Positions 14,735 through 27,400 are shown, counted from the stretch's first letter. The stretch: 64,000 nt of DNA from Gordionus sp. m RMFG-2023 (GCF_954871325.1 NC_088778.1:28629120-28693119), one strand, 5' to 3'. Program-made: numbers and translations. The notes: generated by a model from the letters alone, not told the origin.

Positions 14735-15334
14735 CATAATTAGCACATTTAGAATGTGCCCATTCAAGGCACATTGTACATTTTAGCCCTTCATCGCCCT
14801 CGCGACTATTTTTATAGTTTTTATTACAAATAACACATAAACAATTATTTTTTGATATCTTTTTTTTCTCTGAATTAATAATTTTTTTTTATAAGGTGTA
14901 GATGTTAATATTTCTGAATTCTTTTTTTTAGTATCCGATGAAATATTGAATAATTTTGGAATAGGTATTATAGATGAAGGATTGAATACTTTATTATAAT
15001 TTTTTGAGCATGATGGTAACATATCATGATAAGGTTCATCAATATCATCTTGAACATTTTCGTTCAATAATATAGATAAATCACTATCATTATTTTCAGT
15101 CACTGTAAGATTTTGAGTCACTGTAATATTTTCATCATTATTTTAAAATTCAATATTTGAGTTAGCATTTGAATTATTACAGCAGATATAATCTTGTTCT
15201 GTAAATATATTTGGGTTTAAAGGAAATATGTCACATGCTAAGAATCCATTTAATATATTATTTGATGTCACTGCCTTTGGTATTTCATTTTTTAACACTC
15301 CTGGAATATCATAAATCTGAAATTGTTGCCCCAC
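14735..15334 (-). pseudogene. pogo/Tigger transposase, C-terminal part with PHD-like zinc finger
   Basis: The first part (15334-15143) has the family's pattern IYDIPGVLKNEIPKAVTSNN then ILNGFLACDIFPLNPNIFT, which follows the DDE domain in pogo/Jerky-type transposases. A stop ends it; the same frame continues at 15121. Near 14850-14880 an A-rich run shifts the frame. The shifted frame contains CLCVIC, then KCTMCLEWAHSKC, then CPYC, a Cys/His pattern like the PHD-type finger seen at the C-terminus of many insect and other invertebrate pogo transposases. Decayed. Confidence 0.75.
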
Positions 15335-15345
15335 ATGATTTTTAG

Positions 15346-15635
15346 ATTGAGCATTATTAAAATTATGAAATACAATATAATTTCAATTGAGCATTTTTAT
15401 TAAAGTTACCAAATTAATAATATTTAGATTGAGCATTATTAAAATTATGAAATAAAATATAATTTCAATTGAGCATTTTTATTAAAGTTACCAAATTAAT
15501 ATTGATATTTAGATTGAGCATTATTAAAATTATGAAATACAATATATTTTCAATTGAGCATTTTTATTAAAGTTACCAAATTAATATTGATATTTAAATT
15601 GAGTTATTAAAATTATGAAATACAATATAATACAA
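15346..15635. repeat. 85-bp tandem repeat, about 3.4 copies, inside the pogo element
   Basis: Units start ATTGAGCATTATTAAAATTA and contain AATTGAGCATTTTTATTAAA and GTTACCAAATTAAT. Three complete units and one partial, nearly identical. They occupy the place where the DDE catalytic domain should be. Confidence 0.85.
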
Positions 15636-15917
15636 ACAATATAATTTAATTACTTGTTTAAGCGTTAATCCCATAAATGACCTACTTGCTTCTAATATGT
15701 AGTCACACAATCTAGATTCTTCTTCATTTGTAAATATTTGTTTATGATGATCTGAACTTTTAATACCAATTTTACATCTCCTTCTCAACGTTGTATAAGG
15801 TATGTTAAATTTTTTAGCAGACAAATTTAATGAAGTATTATTTGTTATTTTATATTTTATGGCTTCATTTATTATATTTACATCTCTGTATATGGTTTTT
15901 CTTTTATAATTTCTCAT
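15594..15917 (-). pseudogene. pogo/Tigger transposase, N-terminal DNA-binding part
   Basis: 107 codons starting MRNYKRKT. It has the CENP-B/pogo-type helix-turn-helix pattern: a basic start, an alternating helical stretch (VNIINEAIKYK), then SLNLSAKKFNIPYTTLRRR as the recognition helix-turn-helix. A second block (FTNEEESRLCDYILEASRSF, MGLTL) matches the start of the CENP-B-like second DNA-binding region in this family. Known family role: binding the terminal repeats. The frame then runs into tandem repeat sequence and stops, so the catalytic domain is absent. Not functional as a transposase on its own. Confidence 0.8.
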
Positions 15918-17706
15918 TATTTGATTGATACAATAAAAATTATAATAAATGAATTAATGAAAAATTAATGTGAATAATTTTTTATTTTAACCGTTTTACC
16001 CATAACAGCTTTACCCCTAGGTGACATATATTATAAATATCGTTATTGCGTGACTTCTTTTATAGCTAAAGATGTCAGATAAATTTTATTTTATAGCTAA
16101 TACATTAAGGAACATGTGTGCCAAATTTTGAATCCTGAGGATATGTAAATTTTACTAAAAGCAAAATATACTAGAGAATGATTTTTATATTTTTTGGGTA
16201 AAAAACAGTTTTTTGACAAAATATATAAAACCAGGTAAGTTTTTTAAAAGATGAACATAGGTATGAAATTAGATATAAAAATACATCTTCACACCAAATT
16301 TAAGGTCTTTATACTCGATGGTTAAAAAGTTATTTGCGTTAATATTGTTACCCCGTCAATCGCTTTACCCCGGTCTCCCCTATTATTCTAGAATGAAGAC
16401 GATTAGTTTTTATATGACTTCTCTTAGTGATACTTTAAATTGTCTTCAAATTTATAAGTCTCATTTTTTTTATCGCATATAGTAAAAGTTTTTTTTATTA
16501 TTTTCTTTAATCTTTATTTAATTGTTTTCTATAATGTTTATTTCCTTTTTTTCTATAATCACTAATATTTCAAATTTATATAATTTATCACTTTTAGTTT
16601 ATAAGAATCTCTTTCATTTTGAATATTTGGTTTTAATTCAATATTTTTCAATTTTTCATTGCTAAGAGATTTATAATTTCTTTTATTATAATATGTTTCT
16701 TTATCATATTTATTGTCTAATTTATTTTTCTTAGCATGGGATTCACAGTTATGACATTTAAAGTTGAAATTTTTGTAGTCTCTACAATTACAATTTTCAT
16801 AATATCTAAAATTATTATTGTTGCAATTTTTATTATAATTAATATATCATATCTTTTAACAAAGTTTCGTCCAAAGTTGTTTTTAAAATGCTCATTAGAT
16901 TTATAATCATTATAATTTCTTTTGTTATAATTAATATATTATTATTATGATAACCTATGTCACTAGTATTTTAATTTTTTTTAGACTGAATTTTGTCAAT
17001 ATGTAATCTATAATGATCTGGGAATTGAATTAAATACGGCCTATTTACGTAATATTTTTTAATTGTAGCTAAGAATTTATCTTTAGGCAATTTAGTTAAA
17101 TCCCACTTTTGGTCATTATTCCAGAAATCAAAAATACGAAAAATATCAATGAGTAGGTCATCAAGAAATGTTAATTCATTATTAAGTAAATATTTCTAAG
17201 GTTATTTAAGTATTCATATATGTCCATTATGACTGATTTATATTTAAATTTTTTATTAAATTATTTTATTAAGTTATATTGGAATTTTATAATTACTTTT
17301 TTTGTTATTTTTTTTTCACTTGGATTTAGAATATTTATAAATCGTCATTGGTTTTATTCTATAGAATTCATAACCTATTGTCTAACTATCATTTTGTTCT
17401 TGTATGTTCATATACCCAATTTTAGTAATCGTTTCCATTTATAACAACTCATATCCATGATTGATTCGTCTATCCTTCCCAGTTGAATCATCCATGTCAT
17501 AATTTTGTGTGTATATCATTTATCGGCATATGCACAATATATATGAGATTTATTTATATATCATTGTGAGTTATCATTCCGGGGCACCATGTTATATAAC
17601 AATAACGATGGTAAGAAAAACGGGTTTAAATTATAATTATTTTATTCTAAAACTAAAATGAAACTAAAATAAATATAAAATAAGATATATATTATACTAA
17701 TTAAGC

Positions 17707-17856
17707 ATACACAAATATGGATAGCTTTATTGACTGGCAATCACCTGATAAATATATTAATATAATTGATTTGTATCTATGACATTTATAACATTGATAA
17801 TATATGTATGACATTTATAACATTGATAATATATAATATAAATCTCATTTATAACA
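17707..17856 (-). repeat. 3' LTR of the inner Ty3/gypsy element
   Basis: About 150 bp. On the minus strand it starts TGTTATAAATGAG and carries an AATAAA polyadenylation-type signal in CAGTCAATAAAGC. It contains a short internal duplication of CATTTATAACATTGATAA. Nearly identical to 21935-22084. Confidence 0.8.
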
Positions 17857-20800
17857 TATCCCCACACATATGTTCTTACAATTCCTCAATCAGCCGATTT
17901 GTAGGTTTCCTGGCTCTTTGTGATTTCCGCGTTTCTAGTTTTCCGTTATCTTCCACATTTTCTAAAATCTCAACTATATCCGACTCTTTATTTTTTATAT
18001 TTTCCTCTTATCTCTCTGACTCCATATTTTCTCCATTTTCTTTCCCTGGCCCAGACTTCTCCATTTCTTTAGCTACCTCCCTTTTTCTAAGTTGATCCGC
18101 ATGCTTTTGTACCATTCTATCCTTGCTTTCTACCAAATAAGAATATCTGCCAGTTCTGGATTTTATAACTCCTTCTCTCCAACCTGAACTTATTTCATTA
18201 TGCACCCATACCGGTTGTGCAATCTCAAATTCTCTCATATGACTATGTTCATCATGCGCTACTTTTTGTCGTATTCGATCGTTCCATTTCATAACTAACA
18301 TTAGGACGTAACCAATTCAATCCCGTTTTTAAATTTCGCCCCAATAATAACTTAGCCGGTGAACGTGCAGTTGATTAATGCTCACCCATTCTATATGCTA
18401 GCAAAACTTCTCCCATGGCTTCCTCGGGCTTCCTGATGTCTTTCCTAGTTGCAAAATATCGACTCTTGAGGGTTCGTATCGTTCTTTCCGCTAAACCGTT
18501 CGTTTTTGGATGGTACGGTGTTGTATGTATCAATTTAATATTTTTCTCGAAACAAAATTTTCGAAATTCTCCAGAAATAAATTGAGGTCCATTATCTGAT
18601 ACGATTTGTCTAGGTGTTCCAAACCGTGCGAACCATTTCCTTAAAACCCTGATCATTGTCGTGGACGTGGTCTCTCTCATTAACTCAACCTCGACCCATT
18701 TAGTATGTGCATCAACTCCAACTAACCATCAATACGAATCAATAGGCCCTGCGAAATCCAAATGAATTCGTTCCCATGGTATATTAGATATGTTCCACGA
18801 ATATAAAGGAACCTCCAGAATATTCAACCGATTACTTTGACAAGGCATACATTGACGAACATATTGTTCAAAATCTTTATCGCAATTCGGCCACCAGCAA
18901 TACATTCTAAAAATTGATTTCATAGCATTTATTCCTGGATGCCCTCTGTGTATAATCGTTAAAATTGATTTCCTCAAAATGGTTGGAATTACCAACCTCT
19001 CATTCCATTCAACATCATGATCTACTGACAATTCCTCTCTACGATTATAAAAACAAACTAACTCTGTATTTTTTTCCGCATCAAAATCCACCCATCCATG
19101 CTCAATGTTTTTAACTACTTTTTTAAACAAGCTATCATTCCTTGTTTCCTTTTGGAGTTCAACTTGACTAATATTTATATCTTCAAATTTATAGCTCTAA
19201 TTTTTAACGCGTTTTATTGATCATTATTTGATTTTATGCCATCTATTGGCAGTCTAGATAATGTATCAGCTACTTTATTTTCTTTTCCAGGAACATATTC
19301 AATATCAAAATCATATGCGGACATTTTCAAAGCTCAGCGCGTTAATCGACTATTGGATATTTATGGTAGTTCCCGTTTATCACCAAATAATTTTTCCAAA
19401 GGTTTGTGATCTGTTCGTAATAAAAATTTTCGACCAAAAATGAATGTATGAAATTTTTCCATCCCAAACAAAAGTGCTCGTGCCTCTTTTTCTATTGGTG
19501 CATAATTTTTCTCTGACTCTAGAAGTGTTCGCGAGGCAAATGCGATTGATCTACTAATATCTTTTTTTACTAAATGACATAACACAGCTCCAAAACCAGT
19601 GTTGGAAGCGTCACATTCCAATGTAATTGGCAAGTTTGGCGAATATGGAATTAGCGTTTTATTTGTTGACAAAAGCTGTTTTATTTTATCAAATACCTCT
19701 TGTTCTTTGTCCGACCAACCCCAGCAAGATTTAATGCTTGTTAATTTATGCCGACGAGCGGCAATTCCATGTAGATGTGGCTAAAATCTCTCGTGATAAT
19801 TCACAAGTCCTAAAAAAGATTGTAATTGGTGTATATTATTAGGAGTTGGTATCCTTCGAATAGCATCTATTTTTTATTTCGCTGGATATATTCCATATTT
19901 GTCTATTACGAAACACAAAAAAGAAACGGATTCATTTAAAAAACGTATTTTGGCCCATTTTGCCTTCATACCCACCTGTTTTAGTTTCATTAGTACTTTT
20001 TTACGTTATTCAAATGTTCTACATCATTTTTCCCCGTTATGATAATATCGTTAAGATATACTCCGGTCATTTGGCAGTCTTGTAATAAATTGTCCATATA
20101 TCTTTGAAATATGGTCGGCGCACTAGAAAGACCAAAAGGCATACATTGATATTGGAAATAACCAATGTGGGTCGATATGGTTAAGTATTCTTTTAAACTT
20201 TCTTTTATTGGTAATTGTTAATATGCATCTTTCAAATCTATTACCGTAAATTTCAATCCATTTTTTAATTTGGTTAAAAGATCATCCACCGTTGGTATAA
20301 TATGATAATCGTACAAAATATATGGGTTTAATGTCACCTTAAAATCCGCACAAATCCTGATTTCTCCATTTGTTTTTCGTACGTTTACCGTTGGAGTGGC
20401 CCATGTCAACCGTTTTTGTGTTGGATCAATCGCCTTCAATATTTCTGATTTAACCAATCTATCGAGTTCCATTTCAATTGGTTTTCGTAATAGAAAAGGT
20501 ACTCTACGAGCTGGCCATGATTTCGGCCTTGCAGCCTTACTCAAATGTATGCTAACTTCTATATCATTCACCCGTCCAGGCTTGTCATCAAAAACACTAA
20601 AAAATTCTGTTGTCATGCCAGCAATTTGTTTATTGGTTGTCTTAACCTTTTTATTTGTGATACTACGTATAGTCACTTGTCGTGGAATAAACATATTAAA
20701 TGCCAGTATCCATGGTAGTCCAAATAATGGAATGTCATTTGAACGGGTCACCACAATCGGTAGTGATCTGCTTATCTTTCCAAGACGAACCCTCACCATA

Positions 20801-21934
20801 GTTTCACCAAGCACATCTAGCGGTTGGTTACCATATACTGATAAAGGTTTGGTTGGTCCGAGTTTGGGTCGGCCAATTTCATCCCAATATTGTTTCCCAA
20901 TCACCGATACCTGTGCCCCCGTATCATAGTCAAATTCTATAGGTACTCCATTTATCCAAACAAATATCTTTGCACTATTTCTACCAATTTAAGAAATATT
21001 ATTAATTGAATCTGATGAATCATTGTCATCTATATGCATAGCATGTAACTTCTGTCCCTTACAATATTTAGCATAATGCCTTACCTTGGCAATTATAACA
21101 TTTCACCCTTGAAAACATTGAAAAGGGGGATGAGTTCTTCCACATTTTGAGCATTTATTAAACTTATACATATCATTATTGTTAAATTTATTGTTATCTC
21201 TAAACTTAAAATTATTATTATTGTTATTGTAATAACTAAAATTACCCTTTTCTTTGTTATTATTATTATATGAGTACTTTTGATTCGAAAAATTTTCTTG
21301 ATTATTCTCTATCTGCTCCTTAGGTTTATTGACTTTTTTTACCATCATCCCTTTCCATTGCCAAAGCCATATTTAAAACCTGTTGAAAACTCACCCTTTC
21401 TCCCAAGTCATTTATTCCATCTGGAAATCTAGTGCGAATATCTTTCTCCAATGCACCCATTTTGATTCCAGCCACCATCTGATCCCTCAATCTCCCATCT
21501 AGGTCAGATTCAAATTGACATTCTTGAGCCAAATTTTTAAGTCGAGCTGCAAACTCCGCAACTGATTCACCAACCCCTCTTTCTATCCGAATAAATTTAA
21601 TTCTCGAGCTAAATAATGTTGAAATAGGCTTAAAAACTTTTTTACCCACTTCAATAATCTCTTCATAATTAAGATCTTTCAATATTTTTGGATAAACAAA
21701 GGACCTCATTTCTGCTAAATTACTAATACTCATATACGCAAATAATATTTTTTTTTGGTTTCATTATTTATTAATATACCTCTTATCTCCAACATATCAT
21801 CAATATATTCAATGTAATCAGCAAAGTTATTTTGATTGTCGAAGTTATCAAATTTGATCATAATGTTATCAATTTTTTCTTCTTTATTCATAATTACTTT
21901 ATTTTTGTCTTCTTTGTTCATATTAAAATCATCG

Positions 21935-22084
21935 ATACACAAATATGGATGGCTTTATTGACTGGCAATCACCTGATAAATATATTAATATAATTGATTT
22001 GTATCTATGACATTTATAACATTGATAAAATATGTATGACATTTATAACATTGATAATATATAATATAAATCTCATTTATAACA
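21935..22084 (-). repeat. 5' LTR of the inner Ty3/gypsy element
   Basis: Matches 17707-17856 with about two substitutions. Followed on + by the remaining part of the older LTR (22085-22177). Confidence 0.8.
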
Positions 22085-22177
22085 TATATATATATGTATT
22101 ATAAAAAAACAATTTAAACTAAATATATATTTTAAGGCTATACAATTTAAGTTAAATAAAAAATATATCAATCAACA

Positions 22178-22980
22178 GTGAAACTAATGATATTTGATAA
22201 ATAGGTATCTATCTAATAATCTCATTTTTTAGCTTTAAGTTTTATTGATAACAATGCCTCATAAACTAATATTATAAATTACTTCACTTTCTATATTCTT
22301 AACAATAAATCATTTATTAAAATTAAAATATAATAAACTTCTATGACTTTTGCAAATATCTTAAATTTTTAATGTATCATAATTGTATATCAATAATAAA
22401 TTAATGTGAGGAATTACATTTTCATGGTAAAAAAATATATATAATAAAAACAAACAATGAAGCTTTTCATATACATACCATTAAATAAATACACAAATTA
22501 AGAAAATATAATATTAAATGTAAAACAAATTAACCAATAATGAAAAATTTTAATAAATGCAAAACAATTTTATAAATATTAAATTTAAAAATAAATAACA
22601 AATGCAATACAATTTATTGCATAAAAGGTAGAGTGAACTTTACTGAATAACACACATCATGAACTAGACAAAATTATTTATAATCCATTTACAATAGTTT
22701 GTTCATGTAATATCTGGTATGACCTACATCTTTAAAAAACATTATATAAATATAATTCATATCTTATGGATCATTTTTTCATATAGGAGCTATAGTTATT
22801 GCCAGACTTAGTTATAAATAAAGGAACCCAAATTATTTTAAAGGAATCTTAATATAATATTTATAAAAGCATATAAATTGAGCAATAAGCTTATGATATT
22901 TGAGTATTTAAATTTTATGCTTAAGAGAAATTTAGCCAATAGTTAAGATAACTTTAAAAATTAATAAGACGTCATACGTC
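22178..22980. other. AT-rich intergenic stretch
   Basis: No gene or repeat recognised. Very A/T-rich, with all frames closed at short distances. Confidence 0.5.
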
Positions 22981-22984
22981 ATAA

Positions 22985-23225
22985 TAAGCGCAATTACCCT
23001 TTATCGCTATATGAAACAGCAGAGCTACGCTTGGACTATCTCATCCCATCTAATTGGGTTAAGAAATTTGGGGGTAACCTATGAGATGAGCCCATCCACA
23101 GTTCTTGGGCAGGCTGCAGTTACCTGTGCGCGCAAGAAGCGAAACCACTTGCTTAAACGCCTACGGGAAATAAGAAGAGAGAGAAAAGCCCGTACCCGAT
23201 TAAGTAAAATGTAAATTATAGGGAG
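22985..23225. other. GC-richer island of unknown nature
   Basis: This stretch is markedly less AT-rich than its surroundings. One + frame is open for 67 codons (about 23011-23214) and is basic at its end (RKKRNHLLKRLREIRRERKA). It begins MKQQSYAWTI and shows no family I recognise. It lies just beyond the 3' end of the minus-strand LINE fragment and could be that element's 3' region, a SINE or a host exon. No tRNA-like A/B boxes were seen. Confidence 0.3.
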
Positions 23226-24450
23226 GGGTATTGGTAAATTTTAAGTTTATGGTCTATATTGAATTTGTTTATTTAATATAAATATGATATATTTTTTAAA
23301 TAAATCTGCCTTACTATTTAAGAATATTAGATTAGTGAGTTAAGTATATTTTGGATAATTATATCAAGGTTAGGTACATGAAGAGTTTTATAAACAAATA
23401 AATAAATGTATATTTACCATGGCGGGAGGAAAGTGGTGCTTATGCTGCAGGGGGGGCTGAGAGATTTGGAGAGTGCAGGTAGCCTGATTTGATTTTTAGA
23501 AGCTTTTTTATTGAGCTTTTATTATTGTTTAGACGTATGAATTGTTCCATCGTCAGATTTAGGCTTATGATTTCTTTTATCGTTCTGTATAGCCAATATG
23601 ACTTGTATTTACCGTATGTTTTACCTTCATGAGACTCGAGCCAGATTATAGCTTCATGGACTATGTTTTGTCTGAAGTTTCTGATGGTGTGACCAAAGAG
23701 TTGAATGTGCCTTTTTTTGAGAGTAGTCTCGATCGGGACGTTTTTTGAGATTCGCCATAGGCTGGCATTCGAAATTATTCTTGGATAGAAAATACCGTTG
23801 AGCTGGCGCAGACAGCGGTTTACGAAAACTTGTATTTTCTTTGTCTGAGATTTATTTATTTCCCAAGTGTCGCTGCCGTAGAGGAGGACTGGAATGACTG
23901 TGGCGTTAAAAATTCGGAGCCTCGTTTTGACTGAGAACTCTCTTGCTGTCCATAGTTTGTAATATTTCATAAAGGTTATTTTGGCGTTTTTTAGTCGGGC
24001 TTCGATTTCACCGCTGATATTTCCTTTATTATCGATAAGTACGCCAAGATATTTAAAATTGTTAACTATTTTAATTTCATTTCCCTCAAATGTTAAGTTA
24101 TTTATAGACGCCTCTGGGGATGGCATAATAAAAGTTTTATTAAAGTTGATGGTTAAACCTACTTTGTTGCTATGAAAGCATAGACTTGTAAGTAAGTCTA
24201 TTGTCTCATCTCTTGATTTGGTTTAAAACTAGATCATCTGCGTATGAGATGATTCTTAGGTGATTGATATTATTATTGTTTGATGATATATCAACTAGGT
24301 TCATGGTGCTCGTGATTTCCTTTATAATTTTGTTTATGATTATATTGAACAAAATAGGTGATAGTACACAGCCTTGTTTTACACCTCTTTTAATCTTGAA
24401 GTAAGGTGAAATTGAAAAGACGGTTGATATGTATTTTTGTTGAGGTTAGG
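23226..24450 (-). mobile_element. 5'-truncated non-LTR retrotransposon (LINE)
   Basis: Minus-strand coding similarity runs from about 24450 down to 23440. The first part has the RT block 5-6 pattern RGVKQGCVLSPILFNIII and the catalytic motif ISYADDLVL. A frameshift near 24225 follows, then a 228-codon frame (24126-23440) with the RT thumb patterns FKYLGVLID, VIPVLLYGSDTWE, NRCLRQLNGI and HIQLFGHTIRN. The endonuclease and early RT blocks are missing. 23226-23439 is likely 3' UTR, with repeated AAATAAATA-type sequence near 23395 on the + strand. The clade (CR1/RTE/I-like) cannot be fixed by eye. Confidence 0.8.
23440..24126 (-). pseudogene. LINE reverse transcriptase, C-terminal (thumb/linker) half
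   Basis: 228 residues. It continues from the YADD-containing segment upstream after one frameshift. KYLGVLID is the RT block-8-like motif; the YGSDTW...RCLR...GHTIR series is the conserved tail after the RT palm in several LINE clades. It ends HSPNLSAPPAA. No zinc knuckle is seen at the end. A dead fragment, since no endonuclease or N-terminal RT is present. Confidence 0.75.
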
Positions 24451-24466
24451 TTATCAGCTGTTTCAC

Positions 24467-27400
24467 ATGTGTAAAAAATTTCAAATGTTCTATAAGAATT
24501 TATGTTCAAGCTTATTACTATTTTTACATTTTATAGTTTATAGCGATTTCATCAACATAAATATTACGAATCCCGTATATTTGTTTAGCATAGATAATTC
24601 AAGAGATTTCATGAATATAATCACAGATAACAAATTTCTGGGAATTACATTAGATGCAGAGTTAATACCATTAAAAGATCAATTTTACATATTTCAATCT
24701 GAAAAATTTATAAATATGGCAAAAAATTTGGGACCATCATATTTGAGGATGGGTGGTACAGCTGCAGATATGATAGAATTTATTTTAGATAAATTTAACA
24801 ATACATTTGATCAGAAATCCTTAGATTATGAAAAACAAATTCAAATAGAATACATTAAAAATAATGATATAACTTGTAATTCAATAAATTTTGATGAGTG
24901 TAATGATAAACAAACCACTAATTTTAATAATCTTTCTACATCCATTCCTTTACATCAAAAACTTTGGGATATGATTAACAATTTTATCATAGCTTTAGGT
25001 CCCCAATGGGAATTTATTTTTGGATTAAATGCTATGATTAGAAAAGAAAATGGAAAATTATGGGATCCCACAAATGCTCTAAAATTATTGAAATATTCCC
25101 AAAGCCAAAATTATCATTTTCACCTTGAATTAGGAAACGAACCAGGAGAATATCCAAATGTTTTTAAAACCTGGATAACACCTGAAGATCTGGCAAATGA
25201 TTTTAAAACATTGAGAACATTAATTATGCAAAATGATAGTAATTTTACCTATTATTACATACTTGTACAGTGTCCAAATTTTTTTCATCGATATTAATCC
25301 TATTTTTTTTATTTACCCACCTTAGACCTGGCTTAGATCTAATAAATAAATTATTAACTCTCTTGTGCATAGGTTGAATAATTTAGTAAAAGCCTAGTAA
25401 CAGAAGAAAAAATAACAATCAGTATTGGCTTGATTCCCAATATTGGTGCATTACATCTAAATAAACAAAAACAATATTGTGTTATTTTCTCTTTGTACCC
25501 CTTGAAAAGGACAATAACACCATTATTTTTTTTAAATTATAAATTTTATGCTATTTTACTGAGTATCATTTCTCTTATTACTGTCATGGTAGAGACCACT
25601 GGGTAGGGCTTAAAAAAATAATATATATTTTTTATATTAATTGTTATTTCAAGTTTGAAACTACAAAAGAAAAACTCATATTTAATGGAAATTATTTATC
25701 ATTTTTAAATATAATGTTAAAACTTCATTGTTTCTTTCTAACTAGTATTGTTAAATTACCTTTGAAAAATGTAACTGTAACTTGTTAAAATTTTTGAAAT
25801 TCAACAACAAAAGTAGCCAAAATTTAACTAGTTACTTTTTTATAACAGGTTGAATATCTATTATGGCATATCACTATCTTTATATAACGATTTCTCAGTC
25901 TTAAATGACTGTTTATTAAATATAATGTCTTATTTACTTTAAGTGCTGTAGAAAATTTGTTTAGTGTAAGGAAGCTTATTTTTGGAGAAAGCCTAGCACA
26001 ACCCTATTTAGCTACCAACATTAAAAATATTTTATTGTTAATAAAATATTTAAAATAATATTATTATGGCTAGATTTTATAAAGAATTATTTTTCCGGTT
26101 CACAATGTAATTATATTATTCAGAGACCATGCAGGTCGAACCTGGATATACGAGCTGGGTTGTATTTTAAATTTTTTTAATATATCATATTTTAAATTGT
26201 CATTATTAGCTATAAGAATTAAAATTAAATGTAACATATTTAAAAAATATTCGGGTCGGGACTGAATATATAAAACCCGAGCGAGCTGAAATTTTTGTTT
26301 GAAAAAATCCAGGTTGGGCCGTGCAAATGGTACCTCTGTAGGTCTCTGATATTATTTCATTTAAATTCCTTAATTAAAATTTGTAAATCGCAAAATATTT
26401 TTTTATAATAAAAGGATGAATAATTTTTTAAGTTTTGTAAAAAAAATTATAAGGTAACTTTTAATGTAATTAGTTAATTTTCAAACTTATTTTTCTTCTT
26501 TATATTTAATTTTCTCAGCCCCTTCCTTGTCATTGCCATATTTTTATATAATTTTTTTGTACTAACTAATTAGTCAAATTATTTATTTATTTCTGTAAAA
26601 TCAACTATAAATAATCTATTCAAAAAAAATATTTTTACAAAGATTTAACAAATTCATCGTCAAATTCAAATAACCAAACTTACAAACCCGTAATGATAAT
26701 TGGGCCTGATTTAGTAAGAAATAATATATTATATTTATAGATACCAAAAGTGTTACCCTAAAAAAAACTTTTTTAAGTCATAACTTTTTTATTTGACTTA
26801 GGAAATTGTTAGGTTTTTATTTAATATTCATATTTTTCTGTTTTTTTTTATTGATTACCTGAGGTTCATGGAACTTAAAATATAAGAATAAGCATTAAAT
26901 TTTATAAAAATTAGAAGTAGACACACTATTTTCATTTCACCAATTATATTTTCTTGTTATAAAATAATAATTTTTTTTTTATCAAACCAAGGACAGAATA
27001 AATAACACTCGAGATTCTCAATCCTACCTAATCAGATTTTTAGATCGATTGGCCCAAATTGAACCAATTAAAAATAAATCGAGCATATTGGACAGGGTCT
27101 CTTGGCACCATTATTACATAAGTGGTCCGAAAGCTAAAGCCGAACAATTCATCGATCCCGACATATTAGATACATTGAAACCCAAAATTGTTTCGGTTAA
27201 TCAAGTCGTCAAAGATGGCCCTTTGCCAGATTTGCAGGTTTGGTTAGGCGAGGGAAGCTCGGCTTGGAGCAGCGGAGCTCCCAACATAACTGATAGGTTT
27301 GTTTACATTTTATGTGAGTAAACACTTTTGTTTATGGATTTTTAAACTCTTTTTTAAAGTTTTTTTTATTAGTTCTACAATCCCTAGGAAAGTATCTTTT

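Larger units (their letters stand above)
14403..16380 (-). mobile_element. Tc1/mariner-superfamily pogo/Tigger-like DNA transposon, defective
   Basis: The terminal inverted repeats read GGGGAGACCGGGGTAAAACG at the left end and, as inverse on the right, GGGGAGACCGGGGTAAAGCG. TA dinucleotides flank both ends (14401-14402 and 16381-16382), the expected target duplication. On the minus strand it carries an N-terminal helix-turn-helix segment (15594-15917) and a C-terminal tail with zinc finger (14783-15334). The central DDE catalytic region is missing; an 85-bp tandem repeat lies in its place. It sits inside the interior of an older LTR element. Confidence 0.85.
17707..22084 (-). mobile_element. 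Ty3/gypsy LTR retrotransposon inserted in the older LTR
   Basis: 150-bp LTRs at 17707-17856 and 21935-22084 differ at about 2 positions, so insertion is recent. Minus-strand parts in order: gag matrix/capsid-like region (about 21942-21330), nucleocapsid with one zinc knuckle (CSKCGRTHPPFQC, about 21110), protease with DTGA (about 20920), reverse transcriptase (about 20500-19800), RNase H with TDHKPLE (about 19400), integrase zinc-binding HHCC and DDE core (about 19130-18375) and a C-terminal tail (to about 18008). A purine tract GTGTGGGGATA precedes the 3' LTR. It is broken, with roughly ten breaks. A 16-bp stretch between 17691 and 17706 could belong to the element or its target. A canonical primer-binding site is not evident. 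Confidence 0.85.
13684..22177 (-). mobile_element. Old LTR retrotransposon, pol lost, twice invaded
   Basis: The left LTR (13684-13881, 198 bp) begins TGTTATATAACAATAACG and ends ATCAATCAATCAACA. The right LTR has the same start at 17590 and the same end at 22177, and is split by a Ty3/gypsy insertion. Read on the minus strand, the interior starts beside the right LTR with a primer-binding-site-like TGGTGCCCCGG, and ends beside the left LTR with a purine-rich tract (AGAGAAGGGGAA). The minus-strand interior at about 16700-17110 looks gag-like, with Cys/His residues near 16740-16790. No reverse transcriptase or integrase remains. It is broken, with many breaks and a large loss. A pogo-type transposon occupies 14403-16380. 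Flanking target duplications are not convincing. Confidence 0.75.

Noticed and set aside
20396-20929. + strand frame of 177 codons
   Set aside because: Antisense shadow of the gypsy protease/reverse transcriptase region, which has clear RT motifs on the minus strand.
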